A stretch of 64,000 bases of DNA from Brienomyrus brachyistius (lineage: Eukaryota > Chordata > Actinopteri > Osteoglossiformes > Mormyridae), in the NCBI RefSeq assembly GCF_023856365.1, contig NW_026042464.1, positions 124,001-188,000 on the forward strand, in the 5' to 3' direction. This document shows, piece by piece, positions 31,796-42,919 of the stretch. The translations under genes were made by a program, and so were the position numbers. The notes beneath the pieces were generated by a model. The model had not been told where the DNA came from. It made no database searches and saw nothing but the letters and a program-made list of their open reading frames with translations. Within the stretch, counting starts at the first letter, position 1, and each line of letters starts with the position of its first letter.

Positions 31796-32260
31796 CTAAC
31801 AATGCAACTTCTTCTCCATCCTGCGCTGCTTGCTGTACTGCATGGAGAAGGTTCGGATGCTGTCCTTCACACTCTCCCACCATTCGGCCACGGAGGGGAA
31901 GGTAGGCTTGTCCTTCTGCCACTCGGAGAAGTGATCTAAAAAAAGGTGTCTAAAATCTCTCTCCTCCAGGATCTGCAGGTTCATTTTCCAATAGCCGCCC
32001 CCATATACAAGGGCGTCTATGGAGACAGTGGCCTCCACTGCCAGATGGTCAGTGGGCCACTGTGGGGAGAGGGACACCTTTTTAAAAGCAACGGGGGGTG
32101 AAGCTAAAATGTAGTCGATGCGGCTGCTGGCTCCGCGACTATTATGCCAGGTGAAGCCCGGCATGCTGGGGTTGCATGTTTTAAAACCGTCCACAAGTTT
32201 AAAGGAATGAATAAAATGGCCTGAGCTGGCATCCTGTCTACCCTCCAACGAGAGCCAGGG
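31796..32260 (-). pseudogene. Tx1 LINE ORF2 endonuclease C-terminal fragment
   Basis: The frame carries GFTWHNSRGASSRIDYILAS and a TDHLAVEATV block (endonuclease catalytic Asp/His), then the linker GGGYWKMNLQILEERDF. It begins abruptly after ORF1 tail sequence near 32,260. The N-terminal endonuclease and all RT are gone. Confidence 0.75.
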
Positions 32261-32289
32261 CGAGCTGCTCCACCTTGTTCGGAGACCCC

Positions 32290-33214
32290 TCCTGCATTGG
32301 TGTCGCACTCGAAGGGGCCTCCTCCACCTCGACCAGGGCTTCTCCTCCTGCCCCCGTCGCCGGCTGTTCCTGCCCAGTCGTGGGGGCTAGAGCTCCCCCA
32401 CCATTCTCCGTGCCGACTGCTCTGTTACCCGACAGAGCGTCGGCATATGTAGTCTTTTTCTGTGGGCAGGAACGAGCCAGATGGTCCTCGCCGTTACAGT
32501 GTTTGCAGCGACGGGGGCCCTTGCAATCCCTGGCCATGTGCCCCGACTCCAGGCAGTTGCGGCGGCGCAGGTTGGCGCATCCCTCCAGGGTGTGTCCAAA
32601 GCTGTGGCACTGCCGGCAGAAGGGAGGCTGTCCAGAATAAAAAATGTATGCCTTATTTCCCTGTAGGTTAAAATAGGCTGGGGGGTGGCTAAAACCGCCT
32701 GCCCCATTAGCGTCCGGGCGCAGGCGGGCCTGGAACTGGCGTCGGCCAGTCCAGATCCCCAGCTCATCCCGGATGTCCCTGTGGCCAGGAAGGAGGTCCA
32801 CATACTTTTTTTTAAAAACAAGCAGACGGACTCGGCGGTAACATGCGGGTTAAAACAGTGGACAGTAATAACCCGCTTGTCGGGCCACCACAGAGGCTCG
32901 ATGGTATACCGTCTAAGGAGAGGGTGCTGGGCCCCCTCCTTGCTCCGCTCCAGGACCTTGCTGCAGCTGTCATCGGTGGACAAGGTGACCTCAAAGAATT
33001 CGAAGGGGCCATTCCGCGGTACGCAAAGAACATCTTCCATACGAAGGCCCAGTGCTTCGAAGGCCACCTCCCGGATGAAGGCCAGCCGGTCGGGGAAGGT
33101 GCCCACCTCCCCCTCAGCCCTCCAGCAGAACCGGGCGGTATTCCGCAGGCCCCCGCCTGCTACCAGCCACGGCCCGCTGAAGGGCTTCCTCGATGGTCCG
33201 CCGGCCGTTGCCAT
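32290..33214 (-). pseudogene. Tx1 LINE ORF1 (CCHC nucleocapsid-like), frameshifted
   Basis: The ATG at 33,214 (MATAGGPSRKPFSG) opens an N-terminal domain that ends in an RNA-binding-like region with KRVITVHCFNPHVTAESVC. A frameshift near 32,800 moves to a second frame with FQARLRPDANG and three zinc knuckles: CRQCHSFGHTLEGC, a decayed second knuckle (RRRNCLESGHMARDC), and CKHCNGEDHLARSC. The tail is rich in Ala, Gly and Glu. ORF1 coats LINE RNA. The first Cys of knuckle two is lost. Confidence 0.75.
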
Positions 33215-33600
33215 CCGGGAAGGTCCACCGACGTCGCCGCTGGAGCAGAGTCCTTCCGCCGCCGTGGTCTCGACGTCCGCCGTCCGCCAATCCGGGATGA
33301 GTCGAGCAGAGCTAAACTATAAAACCAGCTAAAAATAAAAACACCAGTTCGCCCAGCAGGGCGGCGGACAAGCCACCAGCCACTGCGGGATCCCCAGCCT
33401 ACTAAAAACAGTAGTAGTTATGACCGACTCGCGTCGCCATAATGAGATTTAGTCGTACTTACGTTAAAAACCAAGGAAGGCACGGGTCGCCCCGTGGCAG
33501 CGGCGGTCAAGCCACCTGCTGGTCACGCCTTAGGTTAACCGTGCCTTCCTCTAAAAAACCCGACACAGTCCGTGAAAACCGGTAAAAAGTCAGTAAAATC

Positions 33601-33633
33601 CACTTGATTTTAGCCAAAAGGCCGAGAAGCGAT
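33601..33633 (-). ncRNA. U2 snRNA 5' fragment (first 33 nt), insertion target
   Basis: On the minus strand the 33 bases start ATCGCTTCTCGGCCTTTTGG and match the vertebrate U2 snRNA 5' end except one G-to-A change near nt 25. The match stops at nt 33, where the Tx1 LINE begins, next to the branch-site-recognition region of U2. An ATGCAAAT octamer lies about 60 bp upstream (33,689-33,696), but I see no clear PSE, so whether this was a real gene or a pseudogene is open. Confidence 0.85.
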
Positions 33634-34299
33634 ACCCGCAGACTGCACCCCGCCGACACAAAATCACAATCTAAAAGGCTGAAACACCATGCAAATCAAT
33701 GCCAACCCAGTACAATAAGAATTTTATTTATCAAACATTTAACAAATAGAACTACCTGCAGAACTATTACCCTTAACACAGGCAAAAGAGCAATTCCACC
33801 AGCAAATACAATTATACACCATTAAAATCCAATTACATGGCCAATAAAACAATTAAAATGTTACCTTACATGCATGCCAATAAAAAGTTAAGACAAAAAG
33901 AAAAAGTTCAAAAAGGAACATACCCGCAGACTTCCAAACTCTGCACAAGGGTCGGGCTAAAACAGCATCATACACTTTCCTAAAACACATAAAATCAGTA
34001 ACCTTAGGAATAAAATAGGTCAATCACAAAATAAACAGCACAACAGATAAAATAAAATGTTAATAATGTTAATATTGATGAATATGTGCCAACAGTGATC
34101 AACCAAAAAAGTGCTCAGTAAATTCTGTACATGCCATTAAATACAATCCAAACCAAATAAAACACAAGCACAGAAAAAGAAAGCAAACTTACATAAAACC
34201 CGAGGTGTCCTTTGTGTGCTTCAGGAAAGCACATCATGTCAACCCTGTAGGATGGATTGTCACCACCTAGACGTACTGGGGCAGCCTAGGATCAAGGCA
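33634..34299. other. AT-rich flank, no gene seen
   Basis: Lys/Asn-biased low-complexity DNA upstream of the U2 fragment. An octamer ATGCAAAT occurs near 33,689. No other feature was recognised. Confidence 0.3.
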
Positions 34300-34735
34300 G
34301 TTAGATGGATGTCAGCTTACCTCTGGGGGTAGGTCGTTTAGGTGGATGGCAGCTTATTTCTGTGATCAGGGTGTTTGGGCAAATGTCAGCTTGCCTCTGA
34401 GATCAGAGTGTTTAGGTGGAAGCGAGGTTACCTCAGGGGTCAGGGGGCTGGGTCAAAGGCAGCCTACCTCTGGGGTTAGGGCATTTGGGTGGATGTGAGC
34501 TTACCTGAGGCGCCTGCGTGTTTGGGTGGACAGCAGCTTGTCTGAGATCAGAGCATTTGGGTGGATGGCAGCCTACCTCTGGGGTTAGGACATTTGCGTG
34601 ACTGTGAGCCAGGTCATTCTGGACCTGAGGGGTCTGCGTGTTTGGGTAGACCGCAGCTTGCCTCTGCGATCAGGGTGTTTGGGTACATGTCAGCTTACCT
34701 CTGGGGTCACAGCGTTTGTGTGTAGGGCAGCTTAC
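34300..34735. repeat. Minisatellite, about 40-bp diverged units
   Basis: The degenerate unit runs like GTTTGGGTGGATGGCAGCTT followed by ACCTCTGGGGTCAGGG. Around ten copies are recognisable with substitutions and small indels between about 34,300 and 34,735. Confidence 0.8.
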
Positions 34736-35269
34736 TACAGCTAACTCTCAATTAGTTTAACTGAATTTATCCTAAAAAATAATATTCATCTCTATACCTG
34801 ACACACAAAATACCGTGACTTATATATAATGTGGCATGTTGTAAATGCAACCAGTAATCAGAAGACATGTGAAGACACACAGAAGTGTGACATGTGCTGC
34901 ACACCAGGGCAATTTCAGAATCCCAAATCAGATCTGTAGTTAACACCAAGCTATGGTAAACCAAGTGGCAACTATATACATGTATGGAAATCACACAACC
35001 CGAAAAACATATTAATACACAGGTATGTCTGACTCACTATCAAAAACGATGTAAACTTCTGTAGTAGATTAACAGACACAAAAAACCCAGAGGTACACCA
35101 ACGAAAACACAGTTTTCCAACTAGCAAGTCGCAATTAACTTCTAAATTATCGAAACCCAGCTACATCGATAAGTACAAAAATTACCACGGAACATACATG
35201 TATTAGTTTAATAAAGTTTAAGCAGAAATTATCTAAATAAATCCGGCTTTAGTTTTGTTTGCCGGAGCT

Positions 35270-35437
35270 CGAACGCCGGACATGTCTTACTAAAAGGGCG
35301 CGAAGGGGGCAAAGTAACCATGACAACCGCCTGCGGCTGGCGCCACACAACGTCGTTGACCGCAGTCAGACTCTCGCGTGTTTATGTCTGACCGACTCGC
35401 GTCGCCATAATGAGATTTAGTCGTACTTACGTTAAAA
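35270..35437. promoter_or_regulatory. GC-rich promoter-like patch with X-box-like site
   Basis: A CpG-rich island in AT-rich DNA. GTAACCATGACAAC at about 35,317 resembles an RFX X-box (two half-sites in opposite orientation). It ends in a 49-bp segment (35,389-35,437) that also occurs at 33,421-33,469. No coding region is attached that I can support. Confidence 0.35.
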
Positions 35438-37380
35438 AAAAGCTCTTACCAACCTCATTTCACTGTATCCTATGCACAGCAATTTATTTAGCTTTCAACA
35501 AACTTAATTTTACAGAACAGAATTTCGGTATTGCCTCATCATGAATATATGATAATAAAAAATTCATTAATTTTCTCTAGTCAACGCACTGAATTACGAC
35601 GGCCAATATTATGTATTATTTTGACAATAATATAAGTAGATTATTCTTTTACTATATGTAAATTCCTTAATTATATTCCATTGCTACTTTACAAAAGCCT
35701 TCAGGAAGTTTGGTGTTTTCATGACAACTAACCAAGTGTCTAACCAGTGTTTACCTGAATAATACAGAAAATTAAATGACACTTGTTAAACTCACCTGGA
35801 CGTACCTTTTACAGTCGTTTAAACCGTCATGAGCAATGCTGAAATCACTGTTGCAAACAGTTCAGCGCGTAACATTGTCATTATTTTTCATCCTTATTAA
35901 ACAAGGGCACGTTTTTGTGTAGTCTGTGGTGAAATGCATTTTATATTTTCGTTTTTTGAGACACTCTCCCTCCGCCGTGACGCTCCATGGAACCAATACC
36001 TTCGGTTCTCTGGGAGTTAAATAAAGGCCCGCCCGCACTGAAATATGATTGGCTTATATGGCTAAGTAAACCAATCAGGTTTACAATCTAGCACTGGCTA
36101 CATGAAGAGTCACACATATAGGGATCCACACATACGCACGTTCTCTCTTTCTCTCTATCCCTCTCTCTCTCGCTCATTCCTAGCTCATTTACTTGCTCAT
36201 TCGTGTGTGCTACTGTCTCGCGTGCATGCTCTTGTTTGCTTGCTCTAGTTTCCAGGATATTTTTTTTTTAATTTAGGGGCATCAGGGAGCCGCTGTCAAT
36301 ATGCGGGAGACTTGGGATGTCTGGATAACTGCTTATTTGTACTATCATGATAACTGATCATTTCCAGGGAGCCGTAAATGTTTACACATATTTATTATTT
36401 TATAATATTTCATGTATATTTTCAACTTATTCACACCTTATTGTACCATGCGTCCATGCATACTTTACTGTAAAATCAGACAGATAAACATTTAGAAAAA
36501 TAATCGATTCTACAACTTAACTTGCAGCTGTCCAATTACACATCCATATTTTATTGCTGCAGATAACTGAGGTAGGTGTGGTATATAACGCTGAAGGTTA
36601 GACGTATAGTACAATAACATATGTACAACATGTGGTCATTTCAGTCAGACAAACGTTTAAAGTGGAAAACGAGCTTTATATTTTACCGGCAATTTCCATA
36701 GCACGTCCATGGACACTGCCATCTATTGAACAAGTAGGGTTACTGAATCGTGAAATGTTTTTTTAGGACCACTAAAAGAGGATTATCAGTATGAAGGTTT
36801 ATCAATAAAAATAATTTATTAAAATAAATATTACAGGACTCTCCCTGAAAATAAGGTGTTCTTAGCTTCCAAAGCCAAGGACACATTCTAGTGATTTTCC
36901 AGGAGAAAACAATCAATCAGCTCATGTTGAAGCTCACAAGGTGTGGAGAACAAGAAAGACAAGTAAGGGAGAAAGGCAAGGTGCAGAGCATACACAAGCA
37001 ATGTAGCGGCACATCAGTTATAGTGTATGATTAAAAATACATCATTTCTCACAGTATCAATAGTGGCCCATTGCTCCTACTGTAGCCTCACACCTCCAGG
37101 GTTGTGGGTTCAATCTGCACCCCTGCTGTAATAAACAGTGAAATTATCACAGTAACACTGTTTATCAGTAAAATAGTACAATACTGTAGAAAGTAGGGCA
37201 ATATTTATGAGAACCTTGCCGATAAAATGCTGCAATGCACTGTAATTCAGTACGTAAACTGCAAATAAATAAACTGTAGAATTTACTCAAATTAAATGAT
37301 GTAATAATTTGCACTCGCTTTTTTGGGTTGAATTTAGTATACGCAATTCTAGGAAATATTTTAAATAAATCAAGTTAAAA
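35438..37380. other. No gene seen; AT-rich DNA with a CT-rich tract
   Basis: A pyrimidine tract lies at about 36,141-36,180 (TCTCTCTTTCTCTC-type). The rest is unassigned. Confidence 0.3.
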
Positions 37381-37775
37381 TCTGGGGTGGCATGGTGGTG
37401 CAGGAGTTTAGAATGGCATCACCGGTTCATCAGGTGTGGAGTTTGCATGTTCTCCCCATGTCGTTGGCACTGTTGCCTCGCACCACTGGGACCCGGGTTC
37501 GAGTCTCTGCCTGGGTCACATGTGTGTGGAGTTTGCATGTTCTCCCCATGTCGTCGTGGGGTTTCCTCCGGGTACTCTGGTTTCCCCCCACAGTCCAAAA
37601 ACATGCTGAGGCTAATTGGAGTTGCTAAATTGTGTGAGTGGTGTGTGAGTGTGCCCTGCGATGGGCTGGCCCCCCATCCTGGGTTGCTCCCTGCCTCATG
37701 CCCATTGCTTCTGGGATAGGCTGCGGACCCCCCGCAACCCAGTAGGATAAGCGGTTTGGAAAATCGATGGATGGA
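37381..37775 (+). repeat. SINE-like repeat, internally rearranged
   Basis: The head TGGCATGGTGGTGCAGG, the body and the tail GGATAAGCGGTTTGG plus (GGAT)n are present. The segment GGAGTTTGCATGTTCTCCCC occurs twice (37,437 and 37,529), so part of the body is duplicated or two copies are merged. Confidence 0.8.
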
Positions 37776-37819
37776 TGGATGGATGTTATTCCAAACAATA
37801 AGTAAAAAAAACACTTACC

Positions 37820-38050
37820 GTGTCAATTCTAGGGAAATTAGTTTCAGTAGTTTTGTGGTTGAGGTGACACTTCATCCAGTCCAGACGGTGGATAATTGCT
37901 AGGCAAAACATCAGGTCAGCAGGATCACCGCTTCGTTTCACAACTAACATTTTCCGGGCTCTAACATACCGGTCTCGCACTTGTTCCCACTTGTTTTTAT
38001 GTAGCCCTACCTCTCGGCTCTGCTTCAAGTGGGCTCTGCCTGCAAGATTT
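37820..38050 (-). pseudogene. MADF (Myb/SANT-like) domain exon fragment
   Basis: The minus-strand frame encodes NKWEQVRDRYVRARK followed by RSGDPAD, the second half of a MADF DNA-binding domain. The exon appears to end at CACG followed by GTAAGTG, a strong splice donor (plus-strand 37,813-37,819). The next sequence on that strand is a SINE, and no partner exon was found. It may be a host regulator exon or part of a Harbinger accessory gene. Confidence 0.45.
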
Positions 38051-38099
38051 CTGACAGAGGGGATAATCCAGATCTGGCAGGTTAAGAATAATATTGTGA

Positions 38100-38452
38100 A
38101 GTTGTTTACCAATCTCTACCTCAGTGCCCTCTCTAAGATGCCAAATAGTCTATCTGCTGGGGAAACCTCTGAATGCTTAGGTTCACCCATCCCTACTGCA
38201 GGCACAAGCAGACTGATGGGATGTGCCAGAGATGTGGTCAGAGCATGGCTGCATAGTAATGATACTGTCACTGCCACTGGAGATGTGGATGCAGTCCTTA
38301 GTGTCCTGAAGCAGCATTCTTATTTGACTGTGCATTCTGGGATGCCTCCAGCAGATTTTTGTTCAACCAAGTCAGATGCTAGGGAGGATCCTCTGGACTA
38401 TTGGTTTAGGCTGAATAAGGCAGCAGATGATGCCAAAGGGTTTATTACATGA
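38100..38452 (+). pseudogene. Gag-like fragment
   Basis: The open frame ends in PPADFCSTKSDARED followed by PLDYWFRLNKAAD, the pattern of Gag proteins in fish Ty3/gypsy-related elements (x-DYWxRLNxAA). Upstream, VVRAWLHSNDTV and VLKQHSYLT fit the same region. No protease or RT follows; SINE-tail sequence begins at 38,536. Confidence 0.5.
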
Positions 38453-38535
38453 GATGTTAGGGCACTGCCATGTCTATTAGAAATTGCTCTGTAGGAATAT
38501 CTTATTAATGCTTTTACATTTATCTGATGCTTTGA

Positions 38536-38645
38536 TCCCTGCGATGGGCTGGCCCCCCATCCTGGGTTGTTCCCTGCCTCGTGCCCATTGCATCCGGGAT
38601 AGGCTCCGGACCCCCCGCGACCCAGTAGGATGGATGGATGGATGC
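38536..38645 (+). repeat. SINE 3' fragment
   Basis: Contains CCCTGCGATGGGCTGGCC, CCCGCGACCCAGTAGGAT and a (GGAT)n end, which equals the last third of the tRNA-headed repeat. Confidence 0.85.
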
Positions 38646-38930
38646 AACAAATACCAGTTACCATGTTCAGAAGGTCAAGTGCACTCACCCTACCCTTTGT
38701 TGGCATTAAGTGGATAACATTTGCTGGGTGATACTGTATGACCGGGGGAGGCGTTTGATGATGGGCATCTACTTTGATAATGCTTGGGTAATAGTACCAT
38801 GTTTTGTTATTTAATATAAATACTTGACTGAACCAGCTTATGTATTTGGTCTTTAAGAAGTTTTTACTGTTGTCTGGTGTGCTGTCATATAACCTGTCTG
38901 ACAGAAAGCTGTTTCTCCTCTCAGCACTAG

Positions 38931-39165
38931 GCGAATGGAAAAAGCCGTGAGCTGGGCTGATGACGAGTACTGGGCAGCCTGGGATAAATGGGATGAGGTG
39001 ATCGAATGGGGAGATGAAGGATCTTCACCTAAAACACCTTCCTCCAACCAGGCTGGCACCAGTAATGGAGACATGGATGCTGGGGCGGTGAAGGAATATT
39101 ATCAGAATAAAAAGAAAAAGTCAGACTTTAATCAGAAGTCAGAATTCAAACATATGTATTTCTGA
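38931..39165 (+). pseudogene. Trp-rich exon, paralogue of the 49-kb gene
   Basis: Acceptor CACTAG at 38,925-38,930, then an exon in phase 2 that encodes EYWAAWDKWDEVIEWGDEG, a spacer with SSNQAG, and YYQNKKKK. The same order (HWEAWNLWDEVINWGEG, VQAGG, CYLNKKKK) appears at 49,131 on the minus strand. It ends in a stop at 39,163, far earlier than the other copy, and no first exon was found upstream, so this is probably a partial copy. The WxxWDxVIxWG core suggests a binding motif; function unknown. Confidence 0.5.
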
Positions 39166-39403
39166 GTTGGAGTCAGTCTGATATTAATTGAAACCACAAA
39201 CTATGTAACACTATGTAAATGATTCTCACTGACTGAGCAACATTGAAATAATTTCTATAATCATGTTTACTATAAAGAGAAATGTTTCTGTGCAACAGGT
39301 CAGCAAAAGAAATGGGTGTGCAGAGGCCTAACAGTGAGGATACGTAAATACGGATGACAGTGAACAACAAACCCCACTTCTGCCAACCATAGTTACCCCA
39401 TCA

Positions 39404-39605
39404 GTTTGGAGGGAATCAGTGGCTGAGGGGATGAGGAGATCCACTGGGCGGGAGGACCCATTTTCTGTGGCTGAGTACGAGATCCACCACTGGTCCGGAG
39501 TGAGATACTGGTCACGAGAGGCAAAGAAGACACCTGTAAATGAAAAATCCATTCTGGACCTTTGTAATGCCCTGCAGTCATTTACTCTCTCTTGGGGGGA
39601 AGGCT
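39404..39605 (+). other. Open frame downstream of the Trp-rich exon
   Basis: About 60 codons with PFSVAEYEIHHWSGVRYW and an Asn/Leu helix (ILDLCNALQSF). It might be a further exon of the same gene because of spacing and the shared Trp content. No splice site is certain. Confidence 0.25.
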
Positions 39606-39944
39606 GACAGGATGTCCAACACCCAGAACCATATTTAAACCTTTAAAATTATAAAATAAGTTCAGTCTGATATTGTGTCAGCCAAATGGTGTCATCAATG
39701 TGCATCATAAATATAACACCTAGCTGATGGTGGACCTAAATTTTCCAAATAAACCAGGAATCATATGAATCATGTCAGTGCACTTTGTACTGAATTGCTT
39801 TGGTATAGTGATGTATGCAGGGTTTCATCTATTCCCTTACATAGTCATGTGTGACGTATTGCTGTAATGCAAATGTTTTTTTTTTTTTAAACTCCCCATT
39901 CATTTGTGTTCCTGCCACTCTATAGCTAAGTACAAACATTGAAT

Positions 39945-40290
39945 GATAAAGGCATAGCGGAAACTCAATGAGCGCATTTGACCGAGATCCATGGATGGAT
40001 GTCATCTTCTCCTGAACTGTGAGTGATAATGTCTCGGCCCCAAGATGCATTTTACCACAGATCCATTCATGTCACTTTTGCAGGCTTGCTTATAATTTTC
40101 TGAGCTTCCATTGTGAGTCAAGTGTCCTGGTCATAAGCTCAGGTCTGCCGGTTGCCCCACTGGCCAAATTCCCACGGCCCTGACTTTCTGAGCTGGATAT
40201 CGTGGTTTTAAGTCCCATCTGGGGTGATTCTTTTTTTACTTTTCCCAGCTGCCTTCTGCTTTGTGATATAATAAATATTGCAATAAGTTT
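39945..40290 (+). repeat. Dispersed repeat (copy also at 22,495)
   Basis: Shares ordered blocks with 22,495-22,715 and 24,800-24,900. The internal GTTTTAAGTCCCATCTGGGG resembles a decayed tRNA-type B box, so the repeat may be an old SINE. Confidence 0.55.
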
Positions 40291-40965
40291 CATCTTCATT
40301 TTCAATTAATCAAACTGTATGAAAACTATATTTGCAGCAATTACAGCTTTGCAGTCCTTTGCCATTAGAGCTGTCCGTTTATGACAATATTAGGGGAAAT
40401 TTCAATCCTGCTATTCCCAGAGGTGGGACTGGCTTGGTATTTTCTCTGACCTCATGGTGAAGCTGGTCTCACATGAGCTTGATAGGCTGGAGATGTGATG
40501 ATTCTGTAGGCCAGTCAAGCAGGACAGTTCTCTGGATTCCTCATCTTTCACCAGTGTGCTTTGAATCAGCCTTGCTGCTTGATAGAAGTGCTGACCACAG
40601 GGAGTGGCATGAGTTGTAAAACAGAGCGGTAACCTTGCTGGTTCATTGCACCTTGTACTCTGTGTAAATCACCCACCTTACCAGCACCAAAGCAGTCCCA
40701 TACCGTTTTACTCCCTCTGCCATGCTAGACAGAAGCATGGCAGCTATTCTTTGAAGTTGTGCTTCTAAGGCCAGCATACAAGTTGTATTTTCCCTGTTGC
40801 AAAAAACACTGGTAGAGATGGCACAACGAGGCACTGAAGGTTTGAGCCTTTTTAACCATTGTATTGAAAACTGGTTCACTACGCGAAGACAGTGCACATG
40901 AGTGACATTTCGTGGTGAAAGTACCACTCCTGATTATATATATATACATGTATGAATGCATTTGA

Positions 40966-40967
<2 letters not shown>

Positions 40968-41016
<49 letters not shown>
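40968..41016. repeat. (TG)n microsatellite
   Basis: About 24 uninterrupted TG units, preceded by a short (AT)n at about 40,935. Confidence 0.95.
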
Positions 41017-41018
<2 letters not shown>

Positions 41019-41029
41019 CAAACTGACAG

Positions 41030-41264
41030 ACTGGGAAAATGAATTCAGAAGTTTTGTTTTGCTAAAAGTAAGTTCATTTTTAGAGAAAATTAGTCACAAA
41101 CGAAAACAAAAGAAACTGATGGATTTTTCTCTCTTTCCTATCAAGTGAAACAATAATAAAAGCAGACTTAGTTATTGAATTTATATAAAGAATAACAAAC
41201 TATCTGCCATTCTTTACGGTCACTTTTGCCAAGTTTAATGCCCTTTCTTGTCAATGACCATCAT
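41030..41264 (+). repeat. Unit of a 240-bp direct duplication (partner 42,920-43,164)
   Basis: AAAATGAATTCAGAAGTTTTG to CATCATGAGCCTG occurs at both places with few changes. Here it ends where the CR1 tail begins (41,265); in the partner the sequence continues with GTATCAGTTCACAC. Confidence 0.9.
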
Positions 41265-41580
41265 GAGCCTGCAAGGTTCTAACAGGTCGAGATGCTCTTC
41301 AGCCAAATGGCTGCTTCAATATTAGTTTAAATACTCATGGCCATAGGTGGAAATTAGTGGGAGAACATTTTAAACTGAACTTGAGAAAACACTTTTACAC
41401 AGCGTGTAGTTAGAGTATGGAACAGTCTTCCTGTTCATGTAGTGCAAGCTAAAACCCTGGGTTCCTTTAAATCAGAGCTAGATAAGATTTAAAAAATTCT
41501 GAGCTATTAGTTAAGTTCTCCCCAAACGTGCTTGATGAGCTGAATGGCCTCCTCTCGTTTGTAAATTTCTTATGCTCTTA
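41265..41580 (+). mobile_element. CR1-like LINE 3' tail
   Basis: A 5'-truncated 3' end with CAGCCAAATGGCTG, TGGAACAGTCTTCCTG and GAATGGCCTCCTCTCGTTTG, the plus-strand form of the tail seen at 22,735. Truncation at 41,265 is typical of LINE retrotransposition. Confidence 0.75.
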
Positions 41581-42320
41581 TTATTTTTCAGTCCAAACTT
41601 GGTACCTATTTGGAATAATAGATATATTACCCACAGAAATCAGTCCCCGTACCATGAACGTTGGGTAGAGAAGAACATCTGGTCAGCTTTGCATCTATTG
41701 GACATCACAGGAAATGTTCTGTTTTTTGAAAACTTTTGTTTAAAACATAATACAGTTTATTAAAAAAGAGTTTGATATTGTTCTAAAATCTATTCCAGCT
41801 GCACATTTAATGTTGGTCAGGAACCTTTTAAACAATTCTCCCCTTCTCCTATTTCATAGCCTCCCTCCTCTCCAATACAATGGTATTATTTTATAAGTAG
41901 GGTAAATTCCTAAATGAAATTATTAGACATAATATTATTAGACGTTGCTTATGAACTATTTCGTCACCTTTCCAATAAAAATTCAAATCAACCAGTAAAC
42001 ACATTTGCACTAAATATATTTATTATCCAATACCCCCCAAAGTCAGAGTTACACTTTAAAGTATTCAATGCTATATATACCTGTAATTAATTTCTTCATG
42101 CTAAGTTTAACTTTGATAATAATACTTGCACCTTTTAAAATAATGACATAGAAACTTTGGACCACTTGTTCTTCTCTTGTTGCTTCTCAACAAGTACAAA
42201 ATTTCATTTTTTGACTTCCTTTACTTGTAATGATATTATCTTTGGTGTTGTCCTAAATGATGATACGCTTTATCTTTTACTCAATAAAATTATATTGTTG
42301 GGAAAATCTATATTCATAAA
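41581..42320 (+). pseudogene. L1-like LINE 3' remnant
   Basis: The frames encode LVPIWNNRYITHRNQ followed by HERWVEKNIWSALHL, then DHLFFSCCFSTSTKF and DTLYLLLNKIILLGK, in the order of the C-terminal region of L1-type ORF2 proteins. Many stops. A solo LTR follows. Confidence 0.5.
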
Positions 42321-42325
42321 ACAAG

Positions 42326-42612
42326 TGTCATGCCCGGCTCGTCCACTCCTCCTGTGTGCCACGCCCCCTGATTACCCACGTGTTTTCTCCCGATTGTACC
42401 CAGCTGTGTCTAGTTAATTTGCTCAGTCCTGTGTATTTCAGTCCGTGTCTTACCTGAGTCCATTGTCTGTCATTGATGTTAGTTAGCGTTTCATGTCTCC
42501 TGCTCCCTGTTTATTTATTAAATCCCTGGTTTACCCTGACTTCCGCCTGTCCGCCTGCTTCCTGCCCGTTCGCCTCGCACGATCGCCGTTCCGTCCGGCT
42601 TTGAACATGACA
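42326..42612 (+). repeat. Solo LTR, 287 bp, TSD ACAAG
   Basis: Starts TGTCATGCCCGGCTCG and ends AACATGACA (TG...CA with a 7-base inverted end TGTCATG/CATGACA). ACAAG occurs directly before (42,321-42,325) and after (42,613-42,617), a perfect 5-bp target duplication. No internal sequence. Confidence 0.9.
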
Positions 42613-42919
42613 ACAAGATTCTTCAAAACTCCTCCAAACTTTTTTTTATCTTCAAAAAAGAACTTTCTCAGTTCTTCACAGCTTTGACGTTAATGAGGAA
42701 AAAAAGCTGCAGTGAAACTTTTGCAAAGGATAAGGGGCCAAACTTTTAGTCCGTAGTACGTGGCGATCGTCAGTCGAATTATGCACTGCTTTTTGGAGCT
42801 ACAAACGTTCCTGTTAACTTTAGGGATAACAAAAGAATGATGTCATGAGATTCACTGTAATAAAATCACTTTCAAATATTAACGAAATGCAACAAATAAG
42901 ACTTCTTTAATTCTTATAC

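Larger units (their letters stand above)
31796..33600 (-). mobile_element. Tx1-clade LINE inserted in U2 snRNA sequence, internally deleted
   Basis: The minus-strand order is a 5' UTR with repeated GC-rich subunits, ORF1 with three CCHC knuckles, then a jump into the end of the ORF2 endonuclease, then the edge at 31,796. The RT domain is missing. The 5' end at 33,600 joins 33 nt of U2 snRNA. Members of the Tx1 clade named Keno are known to insert into U2 genes, so the junction fits target-specific integration. Confidence 0.8.

Noticed and set aside
32685..33332. Plus-strand frame of about 215 codons over Tx1 ORF1
   Set aside because: The minus strand carries zinc knuckles and ORF1 features. 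The GC-rich DNA simply keeps several frames open.
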